Assembly (NCBI RefSeq): GCF_000003815.2
Contig: NC_049982.1
Span: forward strand, 3,349,929 to 3,398,521
Origin: Branchiostoma floridae
Taxonomy: Eukaryota > Chordata > Leptocardii > Amphioxiformes > Branchiostomatidae
Direction: 5' to 3'
DNA: 48,593 nucleotides
Below, in pieces: positions 7,528 through 19,138 of this stretch; position 1 is the first letter of the stretch; every line of letters starts with the position of its first letter. The notes under the pieces were generated by a model, which saw only the letters and a list, made by a program, of their open reading frames with translations, ran no database searches and was not told the origin of the DNA. A program made the position numbers and the translations under genes.

Positions 7528-9100
7528 CACCTTTAGCATGCAAAGTTTTTACACTACATTTTCAAAACCCCTCATCATGGAATGACCAAGACCCCCTTCC
7601 ACACCATCCCGATTGGTTGCAGATACGAGTAACTTATGCTAAAACAAAATCCTGGCTTGAACCCTGGAGGCTCAAGAAGATGCCAGGAAGACTACAGACG
7701 TCTTACATGACAACTTGGATAAGACTGAAACACTTGGCTGAGACTTTAAGACGCTGCAATGTCGGAGCTGAGTGCCTGACAAAGCCTTCACATCAACAGC
7801 TTAGTGGGAAGTCTGAGGGATTCAAACTGTAGTTTGTACTGAATACCCGGTAAACCACCTCGTAGCGTGTATAACACAAGGTTTGTTCAACATACCTGGT
7901 AAACTGCCTCTGCATCTGTATCTACATCTATATACTTTTATATACTTTTTTAGCCTCATGGCGTATAACACATCAAATACTTAGCAGTGCAACCTGCATA
8001 CTGAAGGGGCCCCCTTTTAACTTCAAATCCGAGGGACCATCTTAAACCATATTGCAGCAGTTAGGTACTCATGTTCACATGAGTCAAGTCATGCAGAGTA
8101 CCTTTCCCGAGGGCAAATGTCAACAGAACAAGTCAAGTCAGGAGACTGGAAATCAGGACCTCTGGGTTCTGGGCCATGCACATCGCTGATGCCACAGTTT
8201 GGTCCAGGCCCCGGAGCTATCGGATACTCAGCTGTGAAGGAACTACAAGGATTCTTGGGAGACATTCTGCATTACAGACATGCCTGTGGTTCAAGATGGA
8301 ACGCCAAGGTCAAGATGTGAAGGACAGGGCTTATATTTCAAGGTTATTTTCTACATAAGCTTGAATTTTGCCCCACTCCTTGGGAACCATCAGAAATCAA
8401 GGATTAACGACAATTTCTTGAGGATCAAACGATGATGTATTACACAAAGGATATAATGCTGGAGTCCCTTGTGTTATTTCATTTTCACTCCAACATCTAC
8501 TGACTACTGTAAGCAGCCAGGGGCAAACCAATTAAAAAGAGTGCATCCCTTGAAGTGTAAGAATCTATGATGTCAGACCAACATGTCTACAAAAACAGAA
8601 TATCATAGATGGCTCCGTGCAGAACAAAAACAACAGGTTGCAACATTAAAAATTGTTAAAGCTCGAAATTATAGCAACACCTGGCAGGAAGTCCAAAACG
8701 ATTGTATGGATCCCATCGATGACAGTTCCGCCAAGGTGAAATTGACTGCACCCTTAATAAAATAACGAGGTATCAAACACGAAATTGGCTGTACTCTAAC
8801 GAGGTAACGAACATGAGGGCGACAGCGCCAGGAAATTAGTCTGTTGGCAGGCGGCCAGGATGGGACCTGAGCAGAAAACATGTCTGTGTTTAATGTGCTG
8901 GGATGTAGGGGCAAATCAATAATGGGGGGAGGGGGGGTGGTGTTGTCCTACATGCTTAGCAACACTCACGGCTCTCACGCCCAACTGAAGTGGAGCATGA
9001 ATGGATGCTCCTGCCTGCTACAGGTGGAATTTTTTTTTTTTTTTTTACTCACTGGTCACCACGTAACAAGGTTATGAAGGCCACTCAAGGCTACGAGTTA
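7528..9100. other. Noncoding stretch, nothing recognised
   Basis: Several 60-116-codon open frames occur here but none shows a domain, splice context or protein-like composition. A poly-T run lies at 9029-9047. I see no RNA gene or element ends. Confidence 0.5.
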
Positions 9101-9109
9101 CATGATTGG

Positions 9110-9740
9110 AACTGTAACAGCAACTCTTCGCTCTAGGTCAGAAACATCATGATTAAGACCAGCCCAATTGCTCACTATGAGTGAGGACTAACTGACCCAA
9201 TAGGCAAAGCAGGGGTTACGAGGGCTGCTTGGGAGATTCCCTACCCCTATTTTTGGCCGGAATGGTTTGATCCGCTCGGGTGGATGTTCGCACACGTGGC
9301 GGGTTCTTTAACGTGCTTGGGGTGTTGCTCTCCCCGAACACGGGACCTCCATTTAACATCCTATCCGAAGGACGGCCCAAGCCAAACTCATTTTCACTGG
9401 AATGTGGCTTTGCTGCAGCTCACGGCCCACCCTACACTTCCTGATTAGTGTGCTGGGTTCTAATATGCAGAGGTTTGATGCCTGAAACTCCTCCATACAC
9501 AGCCTCCGGCTTTACTTCACCATCCGAAATGAAGAATGCACTCCCTAACAACATAATTACGAGAGCTTTGGCTGACCCTAGGAACGACCCCAGGTCCATG
9601 GACCCATGGAAGTTGATCCAGATGGCCAATGATTGAATGAGCCGGGCTGCGTTACCGCTTGTGCCACAGAGACAGGCGGCAACCCTGGCCGGGCCCTCCT
9701 GCATCACAATTACTGTACAGGTCGTGTTCATGCAAAATGT
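9110..9740. repeat. Dispersed repeat, long copy
   Basis: Two recognisable blocks. The first (9240-9390) contains ggcgggttctttaacgtgct and gggacctccatttaacatcc, a block I recall from interspersed repeats of several marine invertebrate genomes. The second (9462-9640) contains gcagaggtttgatgcctga, tcaccatccgaaatga and ttgatccagatggcc, and matches 14810-14896 plus 15275-15345 in this window. No TSD or terminal repeats could be fixed, so class and exact ends are open. Confidence 0.65.
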
Positions 9741-9987
9741 CAAGCAGAGAAAAATAGGGAAATGGTAACAGGACAGTTGGTATGTATAATTCTGATACTG
9801 CTCGCCATTCAAGCTTCAAGCTTCTGTCTTAGGGGCTGGGTGGGCCAAACCTCAGTTTGCAGGGCTTCCAGAAGGGAGGCCCCCTCCCCACAAAAAAGTT
9901 GGTACGTATATTGGCAGTGGCAGCTTCAGTTCAGTTAATCTTTTCTCAGACCATGACTACACCAGAGAAGTGTGCAGTGAACCATTT

Positions 9988-10230
9988 GGACCACCCCACC
10001 CCTGCTACGGGACCACCCCACCCCTGCTACGGGACCACCCCACCCCTGCTACGGGACCACCCCACCCCTGCTACGGGACCACCCCACCCCTGCTACGGGA
10101 CCACCCCACCCCTGCTACGGGACCACCCCACCCCTGCTACGGGACCACCCCACCCCTGCTACCGGACCACCCCACCCCTGCTACGGGACCACCCCACCCC
10201 TGCTACCGGACCACCCCACCCCTGCTACCT
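9988..10230. repeat. 22-bp C-rich minisatellite (~11 copies)
   Basis: Unit gaccaccccacccctgctacgg, nearly identical over about 240 bp; late copies have accgg for acggg. The minus strand carries regularly spaced GGGG/GGG runs. All plus-strand frames stay open because 22 is not a multiple of 3 and the unit lacks stops in each frame; the Pro/Thr-rich translations are not real proteins. Confidence 0.95.
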
Positions 10231-10640
10231 GCCACACTCTGGGATGTATGGGGTCAGGTTCTCTGGAATCTCACCAATCTCAAGGTCATTCAAGGACACA
10301 GCAGCCATTCAACAGGTGGTGCTGCAGGAGTTTACAACATGGACAAGGTTCTACATCATAGTACATGTTCAACCCTTGCAGATTATTGTAGTAATTATAA
10401 TGTCTTTCATATAGCTGAAATAATCAAATATGTATCCAATCATTATATAAAAATATGCTCTTCGAAGCCGTGCAGATATTTTGGAATGTGGGGTATTTGT
10501 TTTTTAAAAACAAGCAACAGCCGATAGTCTAAAATCAAAGTCTTGCTCACTCCGGGAGTTTTTGAGGTATGCAAAACAAATATTGTAAGTTAGTGTAACG
10601 TTATCAACTTATCATATGCAGATATGCAAAAAACATTCCT
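10231..10640. other. Noncoding stretch, nothing recognised
   Basis: AT-rich DNA between two minisatellites, without a supported feature. Confidence 0.4.
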
Positions 10641-10905
10641 GCAGAATGTCGGAATATTCATATGTGGAATTTTAGACCTTTCCTGCAGAATCTTGGCATA
10701 TCTATGCAGAATGCAGCGATATTTGTGTCGGATGTTGGAACATGTATGCAGAATGCCAGAATATCAATGTGGAATGTGGGAATATTAAGGAGGAATGTGG
10801 GAATATTAAGGAGGAATGTGGGAATATTAAGGAGGAATGTGGGAATATTAAGGAGGAATGTGGGAATATTAAGGAGGAATGTGGGAATATTAAGGAGGAA
10901 TGCGG
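10641..10905. repeat. 21-bp minisatellite with degenerate leading units
   Basis: Unit ggaatgtgggaatattaagg(a), about six near-identical copies from 10770 to 10900. They are preceded by diverged units from about 10641 (gcagaatgccagaatatcaa and similar). The 7-codon period gives stop-free frames on both strands. Confidence 0.9.
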
Positions 10906-11021
10906 GTTTCCTGTGAGACATCCCCGGAACATGCCAGGAATGTCATCAGGCAGGGCCCAGGAATAACTCCAGCAGTACGTTATAATCACCACGGCAGGGC
11001 CCCCTTCTGTCAGGCATGGCC

Positions 11022-11127
11022 TAGCCTGATTAAATCTCGCTTATAGCAGCCCACCCAACATCCGCCGGCCTTCGCAGGGAGGCGCCAGGCACAGCCCGGG
11101 ACAGCAGAGTTTGTTTTACACAGACTA
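11022..11127. mobile_element. 106-bp MITE with 9-bp TSD (family M9, copy 1)
   Basis: Element begins TAGCCTGATTAAATCTCGCT and ends TTTTACACAGACTA; the ends form short inverted repeats (TAGYCTG). It is flanked by exact 9-bp duplications ggcatggcc at 11013-11021 and 11128-11136. A second copy, in opposite orientation, lies at 48342-48450 with its own 9-bp TSD. The TSD length suggests Mutator-like mobilisation. Confidence 0.85.
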
Positions 11128-12005
11128 GGCATGGCCAGTGTGGGGTAAGGCAAGGAGTGACATGCGTTCCTTCAGCATCCTGGGCTGAAGAAATAAGAAC
11201 TCTTGAAGGATTGTACGACGGCTTTAGATAAGACAAACTTTAAGACTCCAGGCTGATATAAGGATGAGGCTCTTCCAACTAACATGATCTTGATTTAGCT
11301 AAGACGTCCGAGTAAGACTTGTGCTGACATGATCTTGGTTTAGCTTAAAGACATCTCAATAAGACTTTGTGCTCGACAGCTGCCCACACATGTTGCAGTT
11401 GTACATGTAGCTGAGCTTTCTCCGTTCCTCCGTTCTGGTACAGAAACTTGCTGGTTGTTGGGACAGACACAAAGTTCAGCCTGTCCATCGTTAAAGTCTG
11501 AATTTCGTGACATGAAATTGAGTTACAATGTCATGTCTAACAGTAACAACGGAAGTGATCTTCACAGGCTCCCAAACAATGAGTGAGACAGACACACACT
11601 AAAAGCTGGAGACAGGCATTATCTCCTGTTATCTCCAAGGCTTGAGGCATTTCTTCAACTTTCCCAGGCGGCAGGTTATAACAAATCAGCGGCGGGTTGT
11701 AACAAATCAGCGCCCAGCGAAACACGGCCCCATCTTTGTTGATGTTTATTTACTCTCTGTAAGACAGAGCCGCCTGCCGTTTTACCCAACATGCCATGCA
11801 AAAATGTCCTGGTGGTAAACACATGCCGCCTCCTGCTAAACACATCCACAGACTCGGGTAAACACTTCAACAACTGTGGAGATTAGACTGTGATGCATCA
11901 AAAGGACTTCCTCTTTTCCCACCAGTAAGGGGACCGGGCAGTACGCATCACGGGGGAGGGCTTGGCTTCAGATGGGGGAGAGTCAATTATGCCATACATG
12001 GGGAC
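11128..12005. other. Noncoding stretch with a minor ~52-bp duplication
   Basis: acatgatcttgatttagcta at 11282 is repeated as acatgatcttggtttagctt at 11327. Also a duplicated ggttataacaaatcagcg / gttgtaacaaatcagcg pair near 11675-11712. No gene recognised. Confidence 0.45.
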
Positions 12006-12600
12006 CTGGATAAGTACAGTATTAGTGGCTCTGTGATATCTGGTAACCTCCATGTAGGCTCCTATGATATCTATGTAATCTGGTAACCCCCATGCTGGCT
12101 CCCATGTCATCAGTGTTATCTGGTATCTCCCAATATAGGTACCTATGTCATCAGTGGCCTCTAGTAGTCCCCATACAGACCCTTGTAAATTATCAGTGAT
12201 CTCTGGTAACCCCCATGCAGACCCCTGTATCACCAGTCAGTGTTATATGGTAACCCCCATACAGACCCCTGTATTATCAGTGTTTTCTGGTAACCCCCAC
12301 GCAAACCCCTGTATTATCAGTGATATCTGGTAACCCCCATACAGACCCCTGTATTATCAGTGTTATCTGGTAACCCCCATGCAGACCCCTGTGTCACCAG
12401 TGATATCTGTTAACCCCCATGCAGACCCCTGTGTTATCAGTGATCTCTGGTAACCCCCATGCAGACCCCTGTATCACCAGTGTTATCTGGCAACCCCCAT
12501 ACAGACCCCAGTGTTATCAGTGATCTCTGGTAACCCCCATGCAGACCACTGTGTCATCAGTGTTCTCTGGTAACCCCCATGCAGACCCCTGTGATATCTG
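12006..12600. repeat. ~40-bp minisatellite (~14 copies)
   Basis: Unit: tgttatctggtaacccccat, gcagacccctgta, tcaccag. It varies at a few positions (vowel swaps in ggtaac/ggcaac, cat/cac). Copies at the left are more diverged than those on the right. It lies in noncoding DNA. Confidence 0.9.
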
Positions 12601-13675
12601 GGTCAGCAGCTGGATCCCATCCCTACACTCTGATCAGGAATGGGAGGACCAAAACTAGTATCAGTTTCAGTTATCTACAAACAAATGTTGCCATGATCTG
12701 ATCTATGCTCAGTGTTATAACCCAGGTTTTACAGCATCCAGCACTGTATTGTGTTGCAAGAGATCTGGTACCGGATGTGCTTTATCCTCAATCTAGGAGG
12801 AAGCGTTACATTAAGTTTACTCACTCAGCACAAGAAAAGCATGCTTATTGTTGCAAAAGCTGGTACAGTAGTAGCCAGTTAATTGCACAACAGATTAACG
12901 CACACTTCTGTTTACTACATGGAACCCCAAACCCAAACCGGTGCGGTCCAGCTAGATAACTTCACATTATTGCACCAGCCAGATAATTGCGCGAAATTAA
13001 GTGGCTTCTGCTGTACTACAAGAGAGAAATCCGGATGCCTGTATCTGCTTGGAGTTTAAGGAGGGCCCAGCACCTTGCCTTGAGGAACAGGCCCTACTGG
13101 AAAGACCATAAATACTGCCTTGTTGTCCCCAGCACTGATAGCTGGAGCTGCCATTTCCTGAGGTTGGCCCCACAAATCCCTCCCTGTCACCACTTCACTA
13201 CTGACCAGGCCTGGAGCAGGACAGGTCTGGGATTGTGGGAGTTGGAGTGTGTGTGATGCCAGGCAGGGATAGCTGTTTCCCTGTCCAGGTCACATGGATG
13301 AGTTTGAACCATACCTCACAAAAAGTGAGAAAAACTACTGTAGATCTTGAATAAAGAAAGTAGATCTCAAAACATTTGAGAGGGTTTTATCTTCACAGTG
13401 ATCTCTTGCCATGAAATCATCACACCAAAAATATGTGTTACATATTTCTGCCCTACTACAGAATTATCTCAAGCGTGAACTTCAACTTCAAACCCTATCT
13501 CCCAAGAGTCCCATACCTCCCACACACAAGTCCCCTCCAAAGAAAAGTAAAGTTAAGTTACTGTTGAGTATTACCGACCCCCATCCCAGAGGCAGCACTG
13601 TGTAGATTTCATCTCTGGATACCTCCTAGTCCTACATACTCCTGGCTGCCACCACACTCCAACACTGGAGCAACC
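12601..13675. other. Noncoding stretch, nothing recognised
   Basis: Open frames of 60-90 codons occur but lack any protein-like signature, splice context or homology I can recognise. Confidence 0.4.
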
Positions 13676-13681
13676 ATTTTA

Positions 13682-13884
13682 GAGGGTCTGCATGGGGGGT
13701 CTCGACAACTATTTATGCTGAATTCAGAAGAACCCCTACATAGTACTACGCTAAATCAAGGAAGGTAATTATGCTAAATTTGGTCGCCTCGCTACGAATT
13801 ACGTAGATAAGATGGTTTTCCCTACGTATTACGGGAAATAAAATAGGCTGCCTACGCCTCACGGAAAAGAGCATGCAGACCCTC
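13682..13884. mobile_element. Candidate 203-bp MITE
   Basis: Ends GAGGGTCTGCATG ... CATGCAGACCCTC are exact 13-bp inverted repeats, flanked by attta-type repeats (atttta at 13676-13681 and 13885-13890). The interior has ctacgaattacgtag-like palindromic bits. The superfamily is unclear because the flanking duplication is AT-rich and only about 6 bp. Confidence 0.65.
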
Positions 13885-13890
13885 ATTTTA

Positions 13891-14806
13891 GCACAACTTC
13901 TTACAGGTTCCACACTGCTTCAGCCTGCTGTTTCTGTGGACAGCTCGTCACTTAGACCATGTTTTCAAAGTCAGAAGGGGCTGACCAGGGCTACAGAGGT
14001 CAGGGTAAATGTGGACATAACAGTTTAACACACTGCCTGGAGCTGGGTGAACTTAATGGCTCAAACAGTGTTCTTCTGAAGCATCAAAGTCTCCGAAATC
14101 ACGGTTTCAAATCAAACATGATTTTCTCAGTATGTAAATAACGATGGAATGTCTCAAATACCAATTGTATGTGATTACATATTTATCATTTCATTCGTTA
14201 GTGTCCAAGTGGTACCAAATAACAATATGGCAAACTGCCACAAAGTATATCTCAGGTTTTTAGCCAATCACACCGTGTCACCCCTACCCTTCTCAATAAT
14301 TTTGAATAAGTGTGTTCAGTTCTTTAAGGTCGCATAACACAGTATTTATGGGCGACCCCCGTGGACATAAGTAGATCGGGCACAAAATAGGTCGTCGCAG
14401 TTCTTGAAAAGCCATAGAAATCTTTCTGTGCACGTCAGCGAGTCGGAAACTGTGGTGGATAGTAGAGGAATACGTAAGTTTTGAGGCTGTATGAGTTGGG
14501 TTACGATGTTTGTTTGGCTGGGTAGAATTTCGCGCACGAATCCGGTTCCCGCTACTTCCGTGTGTCGGCTGCAGTATGTATAGTGACCTCCGCTGGGGGT
14601 CATTTCAAAGTGTTTTTTCTGGGAAAACGAGCAGGCAAACTTCATCTCATTTTCACATATTTTGTAGATTCTACCCTGAACTCCAACATATTCAATTCTT
14701 GTTGATTACTTTTGCACCCTGCTATAACTTTTGAGGCGTCGAACCACCTCACTTTGGGGTCCTTAACTATAGAAATCCCCACAGGCGAAAAACTGTGTTC
14801 TGCTAC
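13891..14806. other. Noncoding stretch, nothing recognised
   Basis: No supported gene or element; frames of up to 99 codons are without features. Confidence 0.4.
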
Positions 14807-15345
14807 CTTAACGTGCAGAGGTTTGACGCTGAAGCTAGAGCCTAAAGCTCCCTCATACACGGGGCCGCCAGCTTTACGTCACCATCCGAAATGATGAATA
14901 CAACCAGGGTTGTAGCCAGCCTGAAATCATTTTCAGTCCCCTTGATTTTGAATGGGAATCCTATCGAGCACCGAAGGCATGGCGTGACGTTGCGTGTCAT
15001 TTCTAGGGGGTCTGGGTCCCAGAAAATTTTTGAATCAAGACCCTCTGAAACACTATTTCCTGCATTTTTAGGTGCAAATTTTGCTTGTAGACTAAGCTGT
15101 TTAATGGCATCAGTTTTGGTGAAGAAGAACACATGGGTTTGTTTTTTTATATCTTTAAATATCAATTTTTGTCTGTCCCAGGGGACGGAATTGGGAAAAC
15201 TTTTTTCAGTCCCCAGCTGCAAAATTCCTTCAAAAGACTGAAGGACAGGTGCTGGCTACAACCCTGAATACAACCCCTTACACTGTTAGTGTTACAGCAA
15301 AGTCTGAGCTGGATCCATGGAATTTGATCCAGATGGCTAGGTGAT
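14807..15345. repeat. Dispersed repeat, second copy, split by an insertion
   Basis: 14807-14904 (gcagaggtttgacgctgaag ... tcaccatccgaaatga) and 15267-15345 (ctggatccatggaatttgat, ccagatggcta) are the two halves of the same dispersed repeat seen at 9462-9640. They are separated by a hAT-like element that duplicated aatacaac. The host repeat is therefore older than the insertion. Confidence 0.75.
14905..15266. mobile_element. 362-bp hAT-like MITE with 8-bp TSD
   Basis: Terminal inverted repeats CAGGGTTGTAGCCAGC / GCTGGCTACAACCCTG are exact over 16 bp. The flanking 8-bp duplication aatacaac lies at 14897-14904 and 15267-15274. The CAGGG terminus and 8-bp TSD are typical of hAT. Long open frames on both strands inside it lack transposase features, so it is non-autonomous. 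Confidence 0.9.
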
Positions 15346-15383
15346 ATTCACTGACAATAACAAATGTAGAAATCAAAGCATTA

Positions 15384-16099
15384 GGCCCACTTCAAACAGA
15401 CAACACTTATATAGTCGTGCGACTGTTATTGACTATTCGTTGTGGGAAACGGTTGCCTTTAGACATGCGTTCAGAGTATTGCGGGACACCCGTGGCGCAG
15501 GATTCCACTGCGGTGCGTGGGTGCATGACCCACAGTGACCTCTTGCTTGCAAATTAAAAATGGCGGGAGAATTCTTCATTTTCATCATGCAGCAGATTAC
15601 TATTCTTTTGTTTGCAAACAAACATTGTCTCCAACAAAGAATGACACAGAGACGGTAAAATCCGGAATTAAACCCGGCGTTCGTGGCCGCCGGTGGTATA
15701 ACAGATTACTACTAGTATTATGAAGGATGTAGCCACTGGTGGCGGGGCATTGCGCTGGAACAGGCAGTTTCTGATGACAAAAATATGTTTCCATTACTGA
15801 CTGCATGTACATTTACAAAAAATGCCTTTCAAATAGAAAAAAAACATGCTGCAGGCTTATTAGCATATGATCCAGTCCCGTCGCCGGCGACGATTTTTCT
15901 TTAGACATGTGAGGAATAGTCGCGGACACCCGCTGAAGGGTCGCGCGACTGGGTCCGAGGTGGTCGCACGATGATTCCATAAAAACTCTCGCACGACTAT
16001 TTTGATCCTCTTTAGACAGCCTAAAAATATCGTCGCCGGCAACGTTGTCGACAACAACAGTCGCATGACTATGAAAGTGTTGTCTGTCTAAAGTCGGCC
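15384..16099. mobile_element. 716-bp PIF/Harbinger-like element with TTA TSD
   Basis: Left GGCCCACTTCAAACAGACAA and right (reversed) GGCCGACTTTAGACAGACAA start a ~50-bp imperfect inverted repeat that continues as CACTT.TATAGTCRTGCGACTGTT. TTA flanks both ends (15381-15383, 16100-16102). The interior repeats its own motif (tttagacatg ... ggacacccg at 15460 and 15910), so a second copy may be nested. It is rich in CpG and tcgcgcgac-type palindromes. No transposase is seen. Confidence 0.8.
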
Positions 16100-16675
16100 T
16101 TAGTAAAAGCCATTGACCCTCTGTAACAGCCCAGCTCGTAAATTCAGACACTAGTAAATCATCCCTAGTATATAATACTATATTATACTCTATATTGATC
16201 CTATTAAAACATATCAACCCTGTCGCTTCCCCTCATTAATTATGCAGAATATGTTGTCGTTTCGTTTATACTAATTTATAGCACGGCGCAGGAAGCACAC
16301 TAAGCAGGGGACGTCAGCAGAATACAGTGGACTACTACTAAACAGATTAGACATGTATGTCGTATATTTGAAGTGTTGTGGATCAATGATTAGAGATAAC
16401 CTTGAAAATAAAATCACAGCATAAATGTCCACATCTACAGTAATACTCTAGGCTGTACATTTGTTGTAACTCTCAGTGCTCTTGAGGATATAAAAATGTA
16501 AGAAGCTAAGAACTTTCTGATAAAAGACTTTACCTTGTCTTACAGTGCTTTAAGACTAAGACATAAGACAGAAGCATTTACATCACTAAGGCGTGTGACT
16601 AGGGAAGTGTCAGGTTTGCAATGGTCTTACTCATGGAGCAGGATAAGACATGGGAACAAAATCTGCAACTTGCAG
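16100..16675. other. Noncoding stretch, nothing recognised
   Basis: AT-rich; several ctaagacata / taagaagtaa motifs foreshadow the 41-bp array downstream. Confidence 0.4.
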
Positions 16676-16676
16676 T

Positions 16677-16707
16677 GTTTTTCTTGTTCTTGTTCTTGTT
16701 CTTGTAC
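16677..16707. repeat. (TTCTTG)n microsatellite
   Basis: About five consecutive ttcttg units. Confidence 0.9.
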
Positions 16708-16959
16708 TGTGCAACACCCCTAGTTTGTTGGGGCAAACCACACAGGGCGTAGTGTTTTACCACGTAAGAAGAACATGTTAATCGTTACTTTACATTGTAG
16801 CTAGTAGCATGCACTTAGAAACACTAAGAGAGACAGTGCTTTTAAGGCATAAGAAGTAAAAGTCCAGTACCTTTAAGATATAAAAACTTGAATACTAACA
16901 CACTTGTACATACCTATAAGAAGAAAGCCAGTCCTAACAGTGACTCAGTGAGCTTATAT

Positions 16960-17428
16960 ATAAGCCTGTACCCTCCACAGTTCTAAGACATGAGATATAA
17001 GAAAGCCTGTACCCTCCACAGTTCTAAGACATGAGATATAAGAAAGGCGGTACCTTCCACAGTTCTAAGACATGAGATATAAGAAAGGCGGTACCCTCCA
17101 CAGTTCTAAGACATGAGATATAAAAAAGGCAGTACCCTCCACAGTTCTAAGACATGAGATATAAGAAAGGCGGTACCTTCCGCAGTTCTAGGACATGAGA
17201 TATAAGAAAGGCGGTACCTTCCGCAGTTCTAAGACATGAGATATAAGAAAGGCGGTACCTTCCACAGTTCTAAGACATGAGATATAAGAAAGGCGGTACC
17301 TTCCGCAGTTCTAGGACATGAGATATAAGAAAGGCGGTACCTTCCGCAGTTCTAGGACATGAGATATAAGAAAGGCGGTACCTTCCGCAGTTCTAAGACA
17401 TGAGATATAAGAAAGGCAGTACCTTGCT
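16960..17428. repeat. 41-bp minisatellite (~11 copies)
   Basis: Unit: ttctaagacatgagatataa, gaaaggcggtaccttccacag. The first copies carry gcctgtaccctcc; later ones share gcggtaccttccgc. Most units are above 95% identical by eye, which suggests recent expansion. Confidence 0.95.
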
Positions 17429-17632
17429 GCTAAGATGTAGTGTCTCTCCTGAGACTGGACAAGGACAGGAGAGAAGATGCCATGTGCTGTAGGGTGGGGC
17501 AGGGGTGACTCACACATGGGGACCGTTCAACACTAACTGTGGGGGAGGGGGCAGTTTCCTTACACTGATCTACCCACATATTTACTGAATTATCTGTGTT
17601 CAAAGGAAAACATTCAAAAAAATTCATCCAAG

Positions 17633-17665
17633 GAGCTTTTATCAGGATAAAAGTGATAAAAGCTC
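17633..17665. other. Perfect 12-bp stem hairpin
   Basis: gagcttttatca and its exact inverse tgataaaagctc flank a 9-nt spacer. The flanks are not otherwise repeated here; function unknown. Confidence 0.7.
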
Positions 17666-18785
17666 TTTTTCTGGTACCTTCTCTTTCAGCAGACGTACAT
17701 GGTGTTATGTTAATATTAATATGTTCTATTAAAAGTCATACATTGTACCTGTAGTCATATTTGACATGGAGGATACAGGAATGGAGGAAAGGAAACGTCA
17801 TCAGGACGTCATTTCAACCTTTGGGAATTTATACTTTTCTATTTCCTTGTAGTTTTACCCCAAGGAATGAAAAGACTAAAATTGGTTCCTGAATTGGAAT
17901 GAATTTATGGGAAGTTTTTTTCTTTATTTCCTGCAATAATTGTATCTGTTGATGTTACTCCACAATGTATTTGGGATCATATCACATGTAGTTTGTATCC
18001 ATCACGAATGGCTACAATATCAGGTTCTACAGTAGAGTGATTGACAGATCTGGGGACATCAGGAAGTGATTCATGCCCCAGGGGGTCATGGGATACTGGG
18101 GAGGGGGGTGGGGCAGGGGTGGACATGGAACAACATTTTAGAGGTCATCAACACCATGTTATAGGTCACAGCTCCATGTGTGCTCTACATCTGGGAGTAT
18201 CACTGGGATAATTGTGCTGATTTATATATACATGTGTGAGTGGTGCGATTTACATGTTTATATGTAGCACATATGTTTGGTGTACATAGAACTTTATTGC
18301 TCGACATTTGTACATGGTACAAAGTATGGCAACGACTGTTACACAAAGTACAAAATAGGTGTAGAGAATAAGACTTGATATCCTAATTAACGTAACAAGA
18401 AGGGCTAACACATTAGTCTTTGATATAGTGTTACAATTGAGTTGGGCTATACATGAGATTCATTACTCTTTCTAATAGCAAAGCAGTCTTTGATATATTT
18501 GCCTATCTTTGCATTATGGGAGTCGTGGCATCCAAAGATATATACAAATCTGTCTGTAGCATCACATATGTTTGGGCAGTCCACTGACCAGGGTTTGAGA
18601 AATGACCTCCGGCTGCCACTCCTTACACATGTTATGCCTCACCCCACTCAGGTGTAAACATGGGCACCTGACTCAGGTGTAAACATGTGCACCTGATTCC
18701 AGTTAGGGGGGTGAGAGTCAGTGGAAGGGGAGGGAATTGCTCTGCCTTCCAAGACAGGTAGACAAAAGTGGAAAACAACCCATTG
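17666..18785. other. Noncoding stretch
   Basis: A G-rich tract lies near 18096-18120 and a short duplication (actcaggtgtaaacatg) at 18645-18695. The segment 18290-18600 begins with cttt-attgctcgac, which could be an old LINE tail on the minus strand, but I cannot support that. Confidence 0.4.
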
Positions 18786-18789
18786 CCCC

Positions 18790-19110
18790 TACATACTCAC
18801 AAAAGCTTTAACTTTACAACTGTTTTCGGATTATCATGAATCTTCCACGACGATGCAGCGCTAGCACAATGTTTGTGTACAATTCGACCGACAGCTTTGA
18901 AGCAAGGCGTAGGAAAATGTGTTATTCTTTTCTACAAAGATTAACGTCTTCCAATAATATCATTGTCCAGCACTTGCTGACGTCAGACATGTTCTATAGA
19001 AATTCTTTTTTCCAGAACTGTTATGACTTATTGTACAGGTAGAGATTTTAATGTATGTGTATGTATCTTTTGTGTGTCTATGGGTTTTTAACCTGAAATA
19101 AAGAATAAAG
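18790..19110 (+). pseudogene. 5'-truncated LINE (non-LTR retrotransposon) 3' end
   Basis: The frame ending at a tag at 19040 includes PRRCSASTMFVYNSTDSFEA, then RRRKMCYSFLQRLTSSNN and a final Tyr/Phe-rich tail. The pattern small-residue-SA-x-M-F-V, S-F-E-A-R-x-R-K, Y-S-F-x-x-R-L-x-S-S-x-N is what I recall from the C-terminal region following reverse transcriptase in CR1/L2-type ORF2 proteins. A short 3' UTR with AATAAAGAATAAAGAA-type tail (19097-19115) follows. The reverse transcriptase and endonuclease domains are absent, so this is a dead 5'-truncated copy. Family assignment is from memory of conserved patterns and is uncertain. Confidence 0.55.
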
Positions 19111-19138
19111 AAGAAAGAAACATGCATGGGCACGGTTA

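Noticed and set aside
9857-10527. 185-codon Pro/Thr-rich frames
   Set aside because: Caused by the 22-bp C-rich minisatellite, open in more than one frame.
14842-15241. 116-126 codon frames on both strands
   Set aside because: They lie mostly inside a hAT-like MITE bounded by exact inverted repeats and TSD; no transposase motif.
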